Part shown: piece after piece, positions 45,083-53,942 of the stretch
How the letters are laid out: every line of letters starts with the position of its first letter
Position numbering within the stretch: the stretch's first letter is position 1
Assembly (NCBI RefSeq): GCF_037963865.1
Contig: NZ_CP150170.1
Location: 5,518,001 to 5,582,000 of the forward strand
Direction of reading: 5' to 3'
Length of the DNA: 64,000 nucleotides
From: Paenibacillus sp. FSL R10-2734
GTDB lineage: Bacteria > Bacillota > Bacilli > Paenibacillales > Paenibacillaceae
Program-made: the position numbers and the translations under genes
The notes under the pieces: model-generated
Told to the model about the DNA's origin: nothing
The model's input: only the letters and a program-made list of their open reading frames with translations
Databases searched by the model: none

Positions 45083-46882
45083 TCATCCTCCTTCTCCTAA
45101 CAATTGATCCTGTATCTCTTCCTCCGGTGTGTCGATTAACGGTAGTCTAATCGATACTATCGTTCCCTGAGGTTTATTCTTCTGGTACTTTAAACCGTAT
45201 CGCTTCCCGTAATGAAGCTGAATTCGTTTATTTACATTTCTGTTTCCCATACCACTGAATGAATGGTGACGTCGTATGCCATCGCTGTCAGATCCTTGAG
45301 AATCCATCTCCAACATACCTACACCATTATCCGCTATGGTTATTAGTAGATCTTCCCCTTGTTTTCTCACTATGATCTGGATGATGCCAGGATAGTCAAC
45401 ATTCTTTAGTCCATGAATAATACTGTTCTCTAAGATAGGTTGTAATAGCAGCTTTAAAATACAATAACTCCCTAATTCCTTATCTACATCCCATTCCGTT
45501 TGGATCGGTCTACCAAAACGAATCTCCATGATATACAAGTAATGCTTCAAATGATCCATCTCTTCATCAATCGTAGTCAAAATCCCACCACGATTAAAAG
45601 AAGAAGCCAAAAGGCGAGTTAGTGCATGCGTCATATTCCGGATGTTATCTGCCTTACTAATTAAAGCCATAAATTTGATTGAATTGAGTGTATTTATTAA
45701 AAAGTGAGGATTAATCTGAGACTGAAGTGCCGCAAACTCCGCCTTCCTCTTCTCCACTTCTTGTCTTTCGTGATGACGTAACAAATCCTGAACACGCTCT
45801 GTCATATGATTAAAGGAATGTCCTAACTTAATTAATTCTAGGCTACCGGTTGCAATAAATTTAGCGTTTAGATCACCTTCTGTTACCAGGTCCATTTGCC
45901 GAAGAAGCTCATTAAGCGGTTTAGTAACATTAGATACGAAATAAAATGATACAAGAATAAACGCCCCGATGATCATTATTGCAAAAACCCAAACGATATA
46001 ATTCACACTAACGTAATTGGCTGTTAAATCAGCATATGGAATGGACTGGACAAGCCACCATCCTGTCCGATCGACCTTGGCATACGTTATCAGATTCGTA
46101 GTTTCACCATTAGCATCCACAAAGTAACCTTTATCCTGGGGTCCACGATTTGCAAACCAGTGCATCGGAAATTCGCTTCCTCTTAAAGCAAGGGTATTCG
46201 AGGAGATAATCTGGCCTTCCTCAGTGACGATGTATAAGGTTGATTCCGTGTTGTCACGCGATTGCAAAATATGATCAAAGGCACTGCTCTCAAATGTAAA
46301 AAGAATCATTTCTAGCTTGGATAAAGGATTGATTACACTTGGAGATAAGGCAGCAACCATATTGTAAGGATTGTAATTACCATAGACAACATTGGGCAGC
46401 ATCCCCAGAAACTGAACGCTATCCGGATTATTTAGCACCTGCTCAAACCACATTTCCTGACGAAAATAGGAAGTATCTATATTCAAGTTTTTTAAGTACG
46501 AATACGATTTGTGGTCCTTAAAAAGGAAATTTACCGATAACACACGACCAGAGATGGATGCCGTGTACTTCTCAATTAGAACCTTTAGCTCAGAGTTAGC
46601 CTGCTGTTTTTCGATTCCAGTCTTTCTATTAATATCATAAAGCTTTGCCATCACATCCCTGTCCATACCGATGGAAGCAAACAGACCCGTCAACCTCTTA
46701 ATTTCCTGACTAACGGAATAGGAGATCGCTTGAGCCGTTTGCTGAGATCGCGATGTATTTTGCTGAAGAATATCTCGCTTATAAATATTTAGAATAATGA
46801 TGGAGAATAAGATGATCGGCAGAATGACTACAAGTATAAAAAAAAGCCTTAAAGTGCTAGACATCCGCCAATTCTTCCTCAT
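45083..46882 (-). CDS. Sensor histidine kinase, YesM type
   Basis: A 599-residue membrane kinase: transmembrane segment near 12-32, a large extracellular dCACHE-like sensor, a second segment near 285-310, a HAMP linker, the His_kinase domain with AALQSQINPHFLINTLNSI and an HATPase with ITIADNGVGM and GMGNRNVNKRIQL. AGGGGAGGG precedes the ATG. It is first in the kinase, binding protein, regulator order. A 150-base gap to the next gene holds no other frame. It probably senses mucin-derived sugars through the anchored binding protein, but the ligand is unknown. Confidence 0.9.
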   Translation of the reverse strand: MRKNWRMSSTLRLFFILVVILPIILFSIIILNIYKRDILQQNTSRSQQTAQAISYSVSQEIKRLTGLFASIGMDRDVMAKLYDINRKTGIEKQQANSELKVLIEKYTASISGRVLSVNFLFKDHKSYSYLKNLNIDTSYFRQEMWFEQVLNNPDSVQFLGMLPNVVYGNYNPYNMVAALSPSVINPLSKLEMILFTFESSAFDHILQSRDNTESTLYIVTEEGQIISSNTLALRGSEFPMHWFANRGPQDKGYFVDANGETTNLITYAKVDRTGWWLVQSIPYADLTANYVSVNYIVWVFAIMIIGAFILVSFYFVSNVTKPLNELLRQMDLVTEGDLNAKFIATGSLELIKLGHSFNHMTERVQDLLRHHERQEVEKRKAEFAALQSQINPHFLINTLNSIKFMALISKADNIRNMTHALTRLLASSFNRGGILTTIDEEMDHLKHYLYIMEIRFGRPIQTEWDVDKELGSYCILKLLLQPILENSIIHGLKNVDYPGIIQIIVRKQGEDLLITIADNGVGMLEMDSQGSDSDGIRRHHSFSGMGNRNVNKRIQLHYGKRYGLKYQKNKPQGTIVSIRLPLIDTPEEEIQDQLLGEGG

Positions 46883-47105
46883 ATGTTCCCTCCCCTTTAA
46901 AAGATAAGCTTATAACGATTACTTTCATCCTATATATATTGAAGAAACATATTCCCTTAAATTTGTTCTACTTCCTGCATGGCGACAAAAGTACTTAGAA
47001 TGTTACACATAACCATTTACTTAATAATTAAATCCGAGGTTATTCTCGTCTTTCGACAACACATACGAGCTGATTCGTAACGAAAAAGAGCTGACACTAT
47101 AGTAG

Positions 47106-47273
47106 GAGTTCTTCTTTAGGATCAACTCCTTTAGTTTGGTTAGTCGTCTTCTCAAACAGCTTGAGAATTTAGATTACGTTAAAAGGGAAGAATCTCCTAA
47201 TGATCGTCGAGCTATCCTTCTTACGCAGAAGTTAAATTTCATTTGCACAAAACAATTAATTTTGATAATATAA
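47106..47273 (+). pseudogene. Remnant of a MarR-family regulator
   Basis: The plus strand reads SLVSRLLKQLENLDYVKREESPNDRRAILLT (only partly quoted by family motif: VSRLLKQLENLDYVKR then SPNDRRAILLT), which is the recognition helix and wing of MarR proteins. Both sides are missing: a TAG TAG lies just upstream and the frame ends early at 47271. Only about 55 codons remain. It lies immediately upstream of the TetR operator. Confidence 0.65.
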
Positions 47274-47276
47274 CTG

Positions 47277-47288
47277 ACGAACGTTCGT
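47277..47288. promoter_or_regulatory. TetR operator candidate before the efflux pair
   Basis: ACGAACGTTCGT is a perfect 12-base palindrome 20 bases before the TTG start of the TetR gene, in the place expected for an autoregulatory operator. Confidence 0.65.
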
Positions 47289-47307
47289 TAATATCGAGGT
47301 GGTTTTT

Positions 47308-47889
47308 TTGAAAAGAAAAGAAATTAAAGACATCGCTTTGAAATGTTTCACAACTCATGGGTATGAGGGAGCTTCTCTATCACAAATTGCCGAGTTGGTT
47401 GGGATGAAAAAACAATCTCTTTATGCTCATTTCAAAGGGAAGGATGATCTTTTCCTGCAAGTTTTACAAGATGCCAAAGAGACAGAAATCTCATCGAAAC
47501 TACAATATTTGTGTAAGGTGGGTACCCAAAATCCTAAAACAGATTTATTAGGATATCTGCAATTGGTAATGGATTTGTTTCAAAAGAACGAGCAGTTAAA
47601 GTTTTGGCTGCGTATGACTTTTTTCCCACCGCCCCATCTTGCTAAAGCGATTGATGAGGAAGTGATTGATACGGAAAAAAGGATTCAAACAGCATTAGAA
47701 AGTAAATTCCAAGCTTGGATCGATGCCAAAGTCATCGTGGAAGATGCAGCATCCATCCCTACTCTTGCCTTTTTAGGTGTAGTAGATTCGATCATGCTAG
47801 AGCTTGTGTATGGCAATAATGAAATCCGTTTAAATGAAAAACTAAATGCCTCATGGACCGTATTTTGGAGAGGTATTTCACAGCTGTGA
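47308..47889 (+). CDS. TetR/AcrR family regulator of efflux pair
   Basis: A 193-residue repressor with a typical N-terminal helix-turn-helix (CFTTHGYEGASLSQIAELVG, then KQSLYAHFKGKDDLF). The frame opens with a GTG at 47299, but GAGGTG lies six bases upstream of the TTG at 47308, so the TTG is taken. A perfect palindrome sits just before it. It is followed after 24 bases by an MFS drug-efflux gene, which it very probably represses until an inducer binds. Confidence 0.88.
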   Translation: MKRKEIKDIALKCFTTHGYEGASLSQIAELVGMKKQSLYAHFKGKDDLFLQVLQDAKETEISSKLQYLCKVGTQNPKTDLLGYLQLVMDLFQKNEQLKFWLRMTFFPPPHLAKAIDEEVIDTEKRIQTALESKFQAWIDAKVIVEDAASIPTLAFLGVVDSIMLELVYGNNEIRLNEKLNASWTVFWRGISQL

Positions 47890-47913
47890 TTTTACAAAGA
47901 GAGGTATTACATC

Positions 47914-49116
47914 ATGAAAAAACCAATAAAAGAACAAAAAGCAGTCTTACTCATTCTGCTAAGTAATATATTCATTGTTTTTCTAGGCGTCGGACTTATC
48001 GTACCTGTTATGCCATCCTTCATTAATATTATGCATTTGTCAGGTAAAACGATGGGGTATCTAGTTGCAGCATTTGCATTTGCACAACTAGTCATGTCTC
48101 CAATAGCAGGCCGATGGATTGACACTTATGGCAGAAAAAAAATGATTATAATCGGCCTAATACTCTTCAGTGTATCGGAATTGATTTTTGGTTTAGGTAC
48201 ACATGTATCCGTTCTTTATATCGCCAGAATTCTTGGAGGGATTGCTGGTGCATTCATTATGCCTGCCGTCACTGCCTATGTTGCAGATATTACTTCAATA
48301 GAGGAAAGACCCAAGGCAATGGGATACGTGTCCGCGGCAATCAGCATCGGTTTTATTATCGGCCCTGGTATCGGAGGTTTTATTACTGAGCTTGGTATAC
48401 GTGCCCCCTTCTACTTCGCTGCTGGCTTCGCCTTAATCACTTGTATTTCGTCGATATTTATACTGAAAGAGCCACTATCCAAAGAGCAACTTCTGGAAAT
48501 CAGTAAGCTTAAAAAAGATACCAGCTTTATCTCTGATCTCAAACGTTCGTTCCATCCAGCATATATTATTGCGTTTATAATCGTATTTGTCCTTGCGTTT
48601 GGTTTATCTGCCTATGAAACTGTATTCAGTCTATTTTCTGATCATAAATTTGGCTACACACCGCGAGATATCGCAACCGTCATTACCGTAAGCTCCATAT
48701 TTGGGGTGGTTGTGCAGATCTTTTTGTTCGGTAAAATGGTAGATAAGCTCGGTGAAAAAAAGCTCATCCAGCTATGCTTAATTGCCGGTGTCGTATTTGC
48801 GATAGCATCCACCATGATTTCAAGCTATTTCGCTGTTCTGTCCGTAACCTGCCTCATCTTCCTTGCCTTTGACTTGCTGCGCCCAGCCTTAACGACCTAT
48901 TTATCAAAAACGGCAGAAAAAGAACAAGGTTTTGTTGCTGGAATGAACTCAACCTATACGAGCCTCGGCAATATAGCCGGTCCTGCTTTAGGCGGTATAT
49001 TTTTTGACATTAACATCAACTATCCGTATCTATTTGCCGCTGTCATTATGTTCATTGGTCTTGGATTTACGCTGATATGGAAAGAAAAACAATCCACTGG
49101 TGGGTTGGTAAATTAA
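47914..49116 (+). CDS. MFS multidrug efflux transporter
   Basis: A 400-residue, 12-helix antiporter of the drug:H+ family (Bmr/NorA/MdtG-like). Motif A between helices 2 and 3 reads GRWIDTYGRKKMI, and the helix 5 motif C appears as IGFIIGPGIGGFI. It should export small toxic compounds at the cytoplasmic membrane. AGAGAGG precedes the ATG, and the gene is coupled to the TetR gene upstream. Its last 45 codons recur as a degraded copy at 50386-50532. Confidence 0.88.
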   Translation: MKKPIKEQKAVLLILLSNIFIVFLGVGLIVPVMPSFINIMHLSGKTMGYLVAAFAFAQLVMSPIAGRWIDTYGRKKMIIIGLILFSVSELIFGLGTHVSVLYIARILGGIAGAFIMPAVTAYVADITSIEERPKAMGYVSAAISIGFIIGPGIGGFITELGIRAPFYFAAGFALITCISSIFILKEPLSKEQLLEISKLKKDTSFISDLKRSFHPAYIIAFIIVFVLAFGLSAYETVFSLFSDHKFGYTPRDIATVITVSSIFGVVVQIFLFGKMVDKLGEKKLIQLCLIAGVVFAIASTMISSYFAVLSVTCLIFLAFDLLRPALTTYLSKTAEKEQGFVAGMNSTYTSLGNIAGPALGGIFFDININYPYLFAAVIMFIGLGFTLIWKEKQSTGGLVN

Positions 49117-49186
49117 GTGGTGGAACACTCATTAGAACAAGTAAATAGGAGACAAAAAAATTTTTTCGTATATTTAATATCAGCAA

Positions 49187-49220
49187 AAAGACACCCAGTC
49201 AAACAAAACCGGGTGTCTTT
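49187..49220 (+). terminator. Terminator after MFS gene
   Basis: The arms AAAGACACCC and GGGTGTCTTT close a 14-base loop and are followed by CATTTTG. The stem is strong but the T-run is modest. Confidence 0.75.
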
Positions 49221-49260
49221 CATTTTGAATATCTATATCGAATAATCCCCGCAACAGATC

Positions 49261-49404
49261 TTACCCTTTTACAGAACCACTTGTGATTCCTTCAACATAA
49301 TATTGGTGCAATTTCATAAACAGGATTGAAATCGGAAGCGCATTATCTCCCATAATTACTTTTCTAGAGTATCCAGTATATCCAAATTGCGATATATCTT
49401 ACTC
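49261..49404 (-). pseudogene. C-terminal remnant of a MalG-type permease
   Basis: On the minus strand the last 33 codons before a TAA at 49261-49263 read LPISILFMKLHQYYVEG then ITSGSVKG, the characteristic end of MalG-type sugar permeases. Upstream the frame runs only to a stop near 49404 and no membrane segments precede it. The rest of the gene is deleted. Confidence 0.65.
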
Positions 49405-49439
49405 TTCTTAATCTTAAGTTGCAGGCGATCCTGATAGAG

Positions 49440-50163
49440 TTAGAGCTCCATCAGCTTCTTTAGCAATTGCGTTTTCCTCGCAAAGCCGGCTTTCTTATAG
49501 ATTCTGCCGAGATGCTTATTGACCGCAACTTGAGTGACATTCAACTTGTTCGCGATTTCCGCGCTGGAATCGGTAGACAGTACAAGCAGAGCGACCTCTC
49601 GCTCTTTGGAAGTGAAGCCGAATAAATTGTCGGGTAACTCCGGAGTCAGAGATAAGCCCGCACTCTGGACCCAACGGTCGAAATATGCCTTTTGCCTCTC
49701 TCCGCGAATGTCCAGCATAAATGTGGGTGAAGGAATTTGCTCATCAAAATCGTAATGAGTAGCTCCCTCAACCTGCTGAAAGCCCATCCGTTTAGTGATC
49801 TCTTGGTGATAAGGCAGCGGGCTAGAGAACATCAACATTCCTTGTTTTAAGATAAGGGAAATTAGCAGCCGCATTAAAGCGGCGCGGGCAGCTATGCTAT
49901 CGTCCTTCCTCAGGTCGATATGGTAAATGCGATTCGGTCGTGGTGAGCAGGAATGTCCATTTGATGCAATTGTCCGATTTGGGGATTAAAATAGCTTCGT
50001 TCATAATCGGCTTCGGCTTGCATAACGTCTTGAATGTACTGTTCAGCTTGCCGAAGGCTGTCTTCATTAACCGTCTCATACTGGAATCATCTCCGGCCGC
50101 GGCGGCAAGAAGCTCGCTCCGAAGGCTTTCATTACGAGAGCGGAAGCCGCCGTGATTGTACAC
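49440..50163 (-). pseudogene. Frameshifted, truncated LuxR-type regulator
   Basis: Two frames belong together. The first (50163 to about 49930) reads RNESLRSELLAAAAGDDSSM through NCIKWTFLLTT. After a one-base shift near 49930 the second frame continues IYHIDLRKDDSIAARAAL into LMRLLISLILKQ, and ends with a LuxR-type helix-turn-helix (FTSKEREVALLVLSTDSSA, VAVNKHLGRIYKKAGF). The beginning is also missing, because the frame opens abruptly at 50163 without a ribosome site. The C-terminal part (49440-49874) could still be made as a 144-residue peptide, but it is better read as a decayed regulator. Confidence 0.65.
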
Positions 50164-50385
50164 AAACTACTGCGGAAATCCGAGCTAATTGAATAAATGC
50201 AGCCTCGAATTTCTCACAATAATAGTTGAACCATACTTTCACATTTAATCTATTGGTGTTGAACAATCAATAATAAATACTTCACATAAGATGGATGCCG
50301 TGTACTTCTCAATTAAGACCATAGCTTATAAATAGTCTGCTGTTTTTCAACTCCAGACTTGTGATTAATTTCATTCAGCTTTGTC
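50164..50385. repeat. Degraded copy of part of the kinase gene
   Basis: Positions about 50289-50385 resemble 46552-46650 inside the histidine kinase gene in the same orientation: both share GATGGATGCCGTGTACTTCT, then CTGCTGTTTTTC and CAGCTTTG-like segments with scattered changes and short deletions. The preceding 120 bases show nothing recognisable. The copy is joined directly to the MFS gene remnant that follows. Confidence 0.6.
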
Positions 50386-50532
50386 AATATCATCGGACCC
50401 GCATTAGGCGGTATATTATTTGATGTAAACATCAACTATCCCTATCTATTTGCGGCAGTTATTATGTTTATTGGTCTTGTCATTACGATGGTATGGAAAG
50501 AACAACAATCTACTGGTAGCTTGGTAAATTAA
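50386..50532 (+). pseudogene. Degraded copy of the 3' end of the MFS efflux gene
   Basis: Forty-eight codons reading IIGPALGGILFDVNINYPYL and onward to STGSLVN plus stop closely match the last residues of the intact MFS gene (GPALGGIFFDININYPYL, STGGLVN). There is no start, and the copy is fused at its left end to kinase-gene sequence. It is therefore the remains of a duplicated segment that has lost about 2.3 kb between the two joined parts. Confidence 0.8.
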
Positions 50533-50613
50533 GTAGGTACACTCAGATATTACTTTCCTTATTGCTTCCTGTATTGGTCGCGATATTCTAAGAATCATAG
50601 GTAGTGAAGCACA

Positions 50614-50681
50614 CGCCGCTTTTAATACTCCACCCATCCGAGTTTATCTTGAGGAGGGAGAGTATTAAGGCGGCTTTTTTT
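50614..50681 (+). terminator. Terminator downstream of the MFS gene copy
   Basis: The arms CGCCGCTTTTAATACTC and GAGTATTAAGGCGGC pair imperfectly around a 29-base loop and are followed on the plus strand by seven Ts. Confidence 0.7.
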
Positions 50682-50691
50682 GTGAATATCA

Positions 50692-50890
50692 GCGCTTACG
50701 GACCGAGCAGCCCTTATTTCCTCCATAATCGCTGTTTTTCTACTTTTACGGACTCAGTTGCACTTATATGCGGATATTCGAATGAAATATTGCCCTTCTG
50801 AAGGGAATAAGAGCTATACGGTCCGTTAGCTCTGCACAATAGGCCGATTCGAGCAAATAAGGGCTGTGGTGTCCACAACCGTCAGATGAA
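50692..50890. repeat. Cluster of four intergenic repeat units in opposing orientation
   Basis: Two units point right (about 50692-50722 and 50741-50770) and two point left (about 50803-50835 and 50850-50885). They share a TTACGGACC-like head and an AGCYCTTATTT-like tail. For example CTTACGGACCGAGCAGC on the left matches the reverse complement of the unit near 50815, and CAGCCCTTATTT matches AAATAAGGGCTG at about 50857. No frame or RNA gene is seen in 50533-50986. Confidence 0.6.
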
Positions 50891-50986
50891 GTAGAAATTC
50901 GGGAAAATTATGGTTAGTCGCGACGTTCAGATTAACGGTAAGTGTCGGGGCGGAGCACACGGATTGATATTTGTTTGGTTGAACAA

Positions 50987-51014
50987 CAAAAAAAACGGCA
51001 TTTCTACCGTTTTG
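50987..51014 (-). terminator. Terminator after cytoplasmic GH20 gene (ACGG-CCGT hairpin)
   Basis: On the minus strand CAAAACGG pairs with CCGTTTT and is followed by a run of Ts. It is a variant of the repeated ACGGCA/TGCCGT hairpin with one changed stem base, and it closes the operon 51053-59647. Confidence 0.8.
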
Positions 51015-51052
51015 TAGGATGGACTATCTTTCTTATTCTATAATTCTTCAAG

Positions 51053-52963
51053 CTAGAATGGATTGATCACATGGAAAAAGACGTTAGGCGACGCCATACG
51101 GTAATAATAGCTGCACCAGCCTGCACCTTTGCCGGTGAAGCGGTTCGTCGTGCTATACAGCAATCGTTCCTGCTCCAGCTCCTCGATCCGCTCGAGCTTT
51201 CCGTCCGCATATTCTAATAGCCTCATGCTCGCTGTATCCAGCCGGCTTACGACGCCGCCGTAACGAATATCGAGCACCTCCCAGCCGAACGGTTTGAACA
51301 TCGATAGCCATTGCTTCCGGTGTGCGGCGCGAAGCTTTTGCACACCCAGCGAGATTTCGGGCAAAACATCCTCTGCAATCCGCCTAAGCATTGCCTTGTC
51401 TCCACTGTCATAAGCCCGCTTCAGCTCAAGACCGATTTCGCTCTTCTGCTTCAGCACCGCACACAGCTTTTGTGGCACCTCGAACAAGTAATCTAGCTCT
51501 GCCTCGGATTTTCTGCGGCTTGCAATTTCGCCTTCCGCCCATGCATAATGAGCCGCCATATCTAGCCCATCAATCTGTTTGTCGAACAACCCCAGCAGAA
51601 CATCCTGATACAACAGAAACTTAGACGGATTGCTCTGCTTCTGATTATTTGGCGCAGCTCCTGGTGTCTCGTCCAGATACTTCAGTCCCATGTAAGCATC
51701 CGCCTCGATGCCGGTGCAGAACCGAACGCGCTCGGCTAGCGCCTTGTCAGTCGGCGTCGACGAAGAATAAGCATGCTCCGCATAAAACTGCAAGCCGAGC
51801 AATGCGATGTACGGATTGCTCTCCATTCCGTCGTCACCCCACATCGTCGCATAAACTTCCCGGATGCCTTCCTTCTTGCATACCGTCAGCGCTGCATCGG
51901 TCGCCGGCAAGGATAGCCCGTAATTGACACCGAACGTATTGAATACCCACACAGCACCCGCAAAAATAAGATTATTACCGAGCGGCCGGTGTTTGGCGAT
52001 CAATGTTTCGTAGTCCTTCTCCTCGACGTGGTTATAGTCCCAGTAAACCATATCTATGTCCTTAGGAATGCGGCTCGACATATCCTCTGATATTTGCGTC
52101 TCATGGCCGTAATAATCTTCTCCGTTCGCCGAAGCCAGCTTCAGGAACATATCGCTCCACATCACCGCTTTCAACCCTAAGCGTCGAGTTACTGCGAGCA
52201 CCCGCTCCAGATGACCTGTCATAATATCAAAACGGCTCATATATCCATTGCGATCTAAAAATTTGCCGCGTCCAAGCTCTTCCGCTTCATCCATGCCGAT
52301 GTGGATTTTCCGGCTGCGGAACGGTGCGCTAATGCTGACAATCATATTTTCGACCAGACGATCGGTCTTCTCCGTTCCAACTAGCAACGCGCCTTTTGTA
52401 TCTTTATATTCCTTTACCGGCTCCCATTTCAGAAACTCCTCCAAATGAGCCAGTGTCTGAATGCTCGGGAATGCTTCAATGCCAAATTGATCGGCGTAAT
52501 CGTCGATTTCCTTCAACTCCGCCGCCGAGTAGCGGCCGCGCATATAGCCAAAATAGGGCTCGCCTTCTATCTCGTAAGTATCTTCTAAATAGAGCATGAC
52601 GCTATTCAAGCCCATCAGCGCCATTTTGCGCAGCATAAACTTGAAGCTTTCAACGGTTAGCACTCCATTACGCGATAAATCAAACATCGGACCGATCGCA
52701 TCGAATTGTTGTTGCTCTGTAATTTGAAATAGCTCTCCGCCACTAATCTTCTGAATCAACAGTCCCAAGCCGCGGAAAAATTGATGTTTAGCACTATAAC
52801 GAATATAAGCGCTTTTACCATCATAGCCAACTTCCAGTTCCCCTGAAGACGGTTCTATCGAAACGGGAATTCCATCCTCCGACCATTCTGTCATAAGTTC
52901 GGTAAGCAGCAACTGAAGCCCTGATTGAAGCTCGCTCAATTCTCCTATAAAATGTAACTTCAC
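51053..52963 (-). CDS. Cytoplasmic GH20 beta-N-acetylhexosaminidase
   Basis: A 636-residue enzyme without a signal peptide. A GH20b-like domain (about 1-90) precedes the barrel, with FDLSRNGVLTVESFKFMLRK near residue 95, LMGLNSVMLYLEDTY near 115 and the catalytic Asp-Glu pair in KIHIGMDEAEELGRG. A helical C-terminal domain follows. It should cleave terminal beta-GlcNAc or beta-GalNAc from oligosaccharides brought in by the importer encoded just upstream; it resembles the intracellular hexosaminidases known from Paenibacillus. A GTG start at 52963 is chosen because GGAGGG lies eight bases upstream; the frame runs to 52978. It is the last gene of a kinase-regulator-importer-enzyme operon. Confidence 0.88.
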   Translation of the reverse strand: MKLHFIGELSELQSGLQLLLTELMTEWSEDGIPVSIEPSSGELEVGYDGKSAYIRYSAKHQFFRGLGLLIQKISGGELFQITEQQQFDAIGPMFDLSRNGVLTVESFKFMLRKMALMGLNSVMLYLEDTYEIEGEPYFGYMRGRYSAAELKEIDDYADQFGIEAFPSIQTLAHLEEFLKWEPVKEYKDTKGALLVGTEKTDRLVENMIVSISAPFRSRKIHIGMDEAEELGRGKFLDRNGYMSRFDIMTGHLERVLAVTRRLGLKAVMWSDMFLKLASANGEDYYGHETQISEDMSSRIPKDIDMVYWDYNHVEEKDYETLIAKHRPLGNNLIFAGAVWVFNTFGVNYGLSLPATDAALTVCKKEGIREVYATMWGDDGMESNPYIALLGLQFYAEHAYSSSTPTDKALAERVRFCTGIEADAYMGLKYLDETPGAAPNNQKQSNPSKFLLYQDVLLGLFDKQIDGLDMAAHYAWAEGEIASRRKSEAELDYLFEVPQKLCAVLKQKSEIGLELKRAYDSGDKAMLRRIAEDVLPEISLGVQKLRAAHRKQWLSMFKPFGWEVLDIRYGGVVSRLDTASMRLLEYADGKLERIEELEQERLLYSTTNRFTGKGAGWCSYYYRMASPNVFFHVINPF

Positions 52964-53025
52964 TATCAATCCCTCCACAAGAATGAAATAATTATAAAGT
53001 CATACCAAAAACTCGATCAAGGGTG

Positions 53026-53895
53026 TCAACCTTTGACCGAGCCTGCAACCATGCCTTTCATAATTTGCTCTTGGAAGATCAAAAAGATGAGGATGGTTGG
53101 TATTGCAGCAATAAACATCGCGCCCATCGTTAAGCTGTAGTCCGTTCCGAATCCGTCGGAGAAGAGCGACAAGCTGAGGGGCAGCGTCTTCAACGCTTGA
53201 GAATTAATAAAGACGAGCGCGAAGGAGAAGTCATTCCAAAACCTCAAAAATGCAAGAATTGTAATCGTAGCCACGATCGGCAGGGATAACGGGAAAATGA
53301 TGCGTCCGAAGATTCCCCACCAGCCGTTGCCGTCGATCATCGCCGCTTCCTCTATCTCTCTCGGAATGGATACGATATAGGCCATTCCGAGGAAGATTGC
53401 AATTGGTAATTCAAATGCCGTATAAGGTAGGATGAGTGACCAGTACGTATTCAGCATCCCGAGCTTGTTCATGAAAATAAACAACGGAACGAGTGTGCTA
53501 TGAATTGGAATGAGCATGCCGAGCAAGAACAATCCTTTTACAACTCCACTCCACTTGAATGGGAATCGGGCAAGCACATAAGCTGCAAGCATGCCGAGCA
53601 CAATGGTTAGCAGTAGTGCCGAGATAGTAACTATTGTGGAGTTGAGCACCGCCCGGTCCATATTTCCAAGATCCCATGCCCGAGTTATATTATCGAACTG
53701 CCAATGCTGCGGCCAGGAATAAGGACGATTGAAAAATTCCTGATTCGACTTGAATGCACTTATTACTAACCAGTATAGCGGATACAATGTAATTATGGCA
53801 TAAAATAACAGGATGATTTTCGCAATTCCGGAAATCGGCTTACGCCACAGCGAGCCTCTCATCTTCTCCGACCGAGCGTCTATCATTGCTTGCAT
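53026..53895 (-). CDS. Carbohydrate ABC transporter permease, MalG type
   Basis: A 289-residue membrane permease with six segments and the EAA loop REIEEAAMIDGNGWWGIFGRI, ending MKGMVAGSVKG. AAGGAGTG lies eight bases before the ATG. It lies 47 bases after the MalF-type partner and 62 bases before the hexosaminidase gene. No ATPase is encoded nearby, so it probably shares one with the other importers. Confidence 0.92.
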   Translation of the reverse strand: MQAMIDARSEKMRGSLWRKPISGIAKIILLFYAIITLYPLYWLVISAFKSNQEFFNRPYSWPQHWQFDNITRAWDLGNMDRAVLNSTIVTISALLLTIVLGMLAAYVLARFPFKWSGVVKGLFLLGMLIPIHSTLVPLFIFMNKLGMLNTYWSLILPYTAFELPIAIFLGMAYIVSIPREIEEAAMIDGNGWWGIFGRIIFPLSLPIVATITILAFLRFWNDFSFALVFINSQALKTLPLSLSLFSDGFGTDYSLTMGAMFIAAIPTILIFLIFQEQIMKGMVAGSVKG

Positions 53896-53942
53896 AGCGA
53901 TTCACTCCTTCATCGGCCGGGCTAACATTAGCCGACCGCCCA

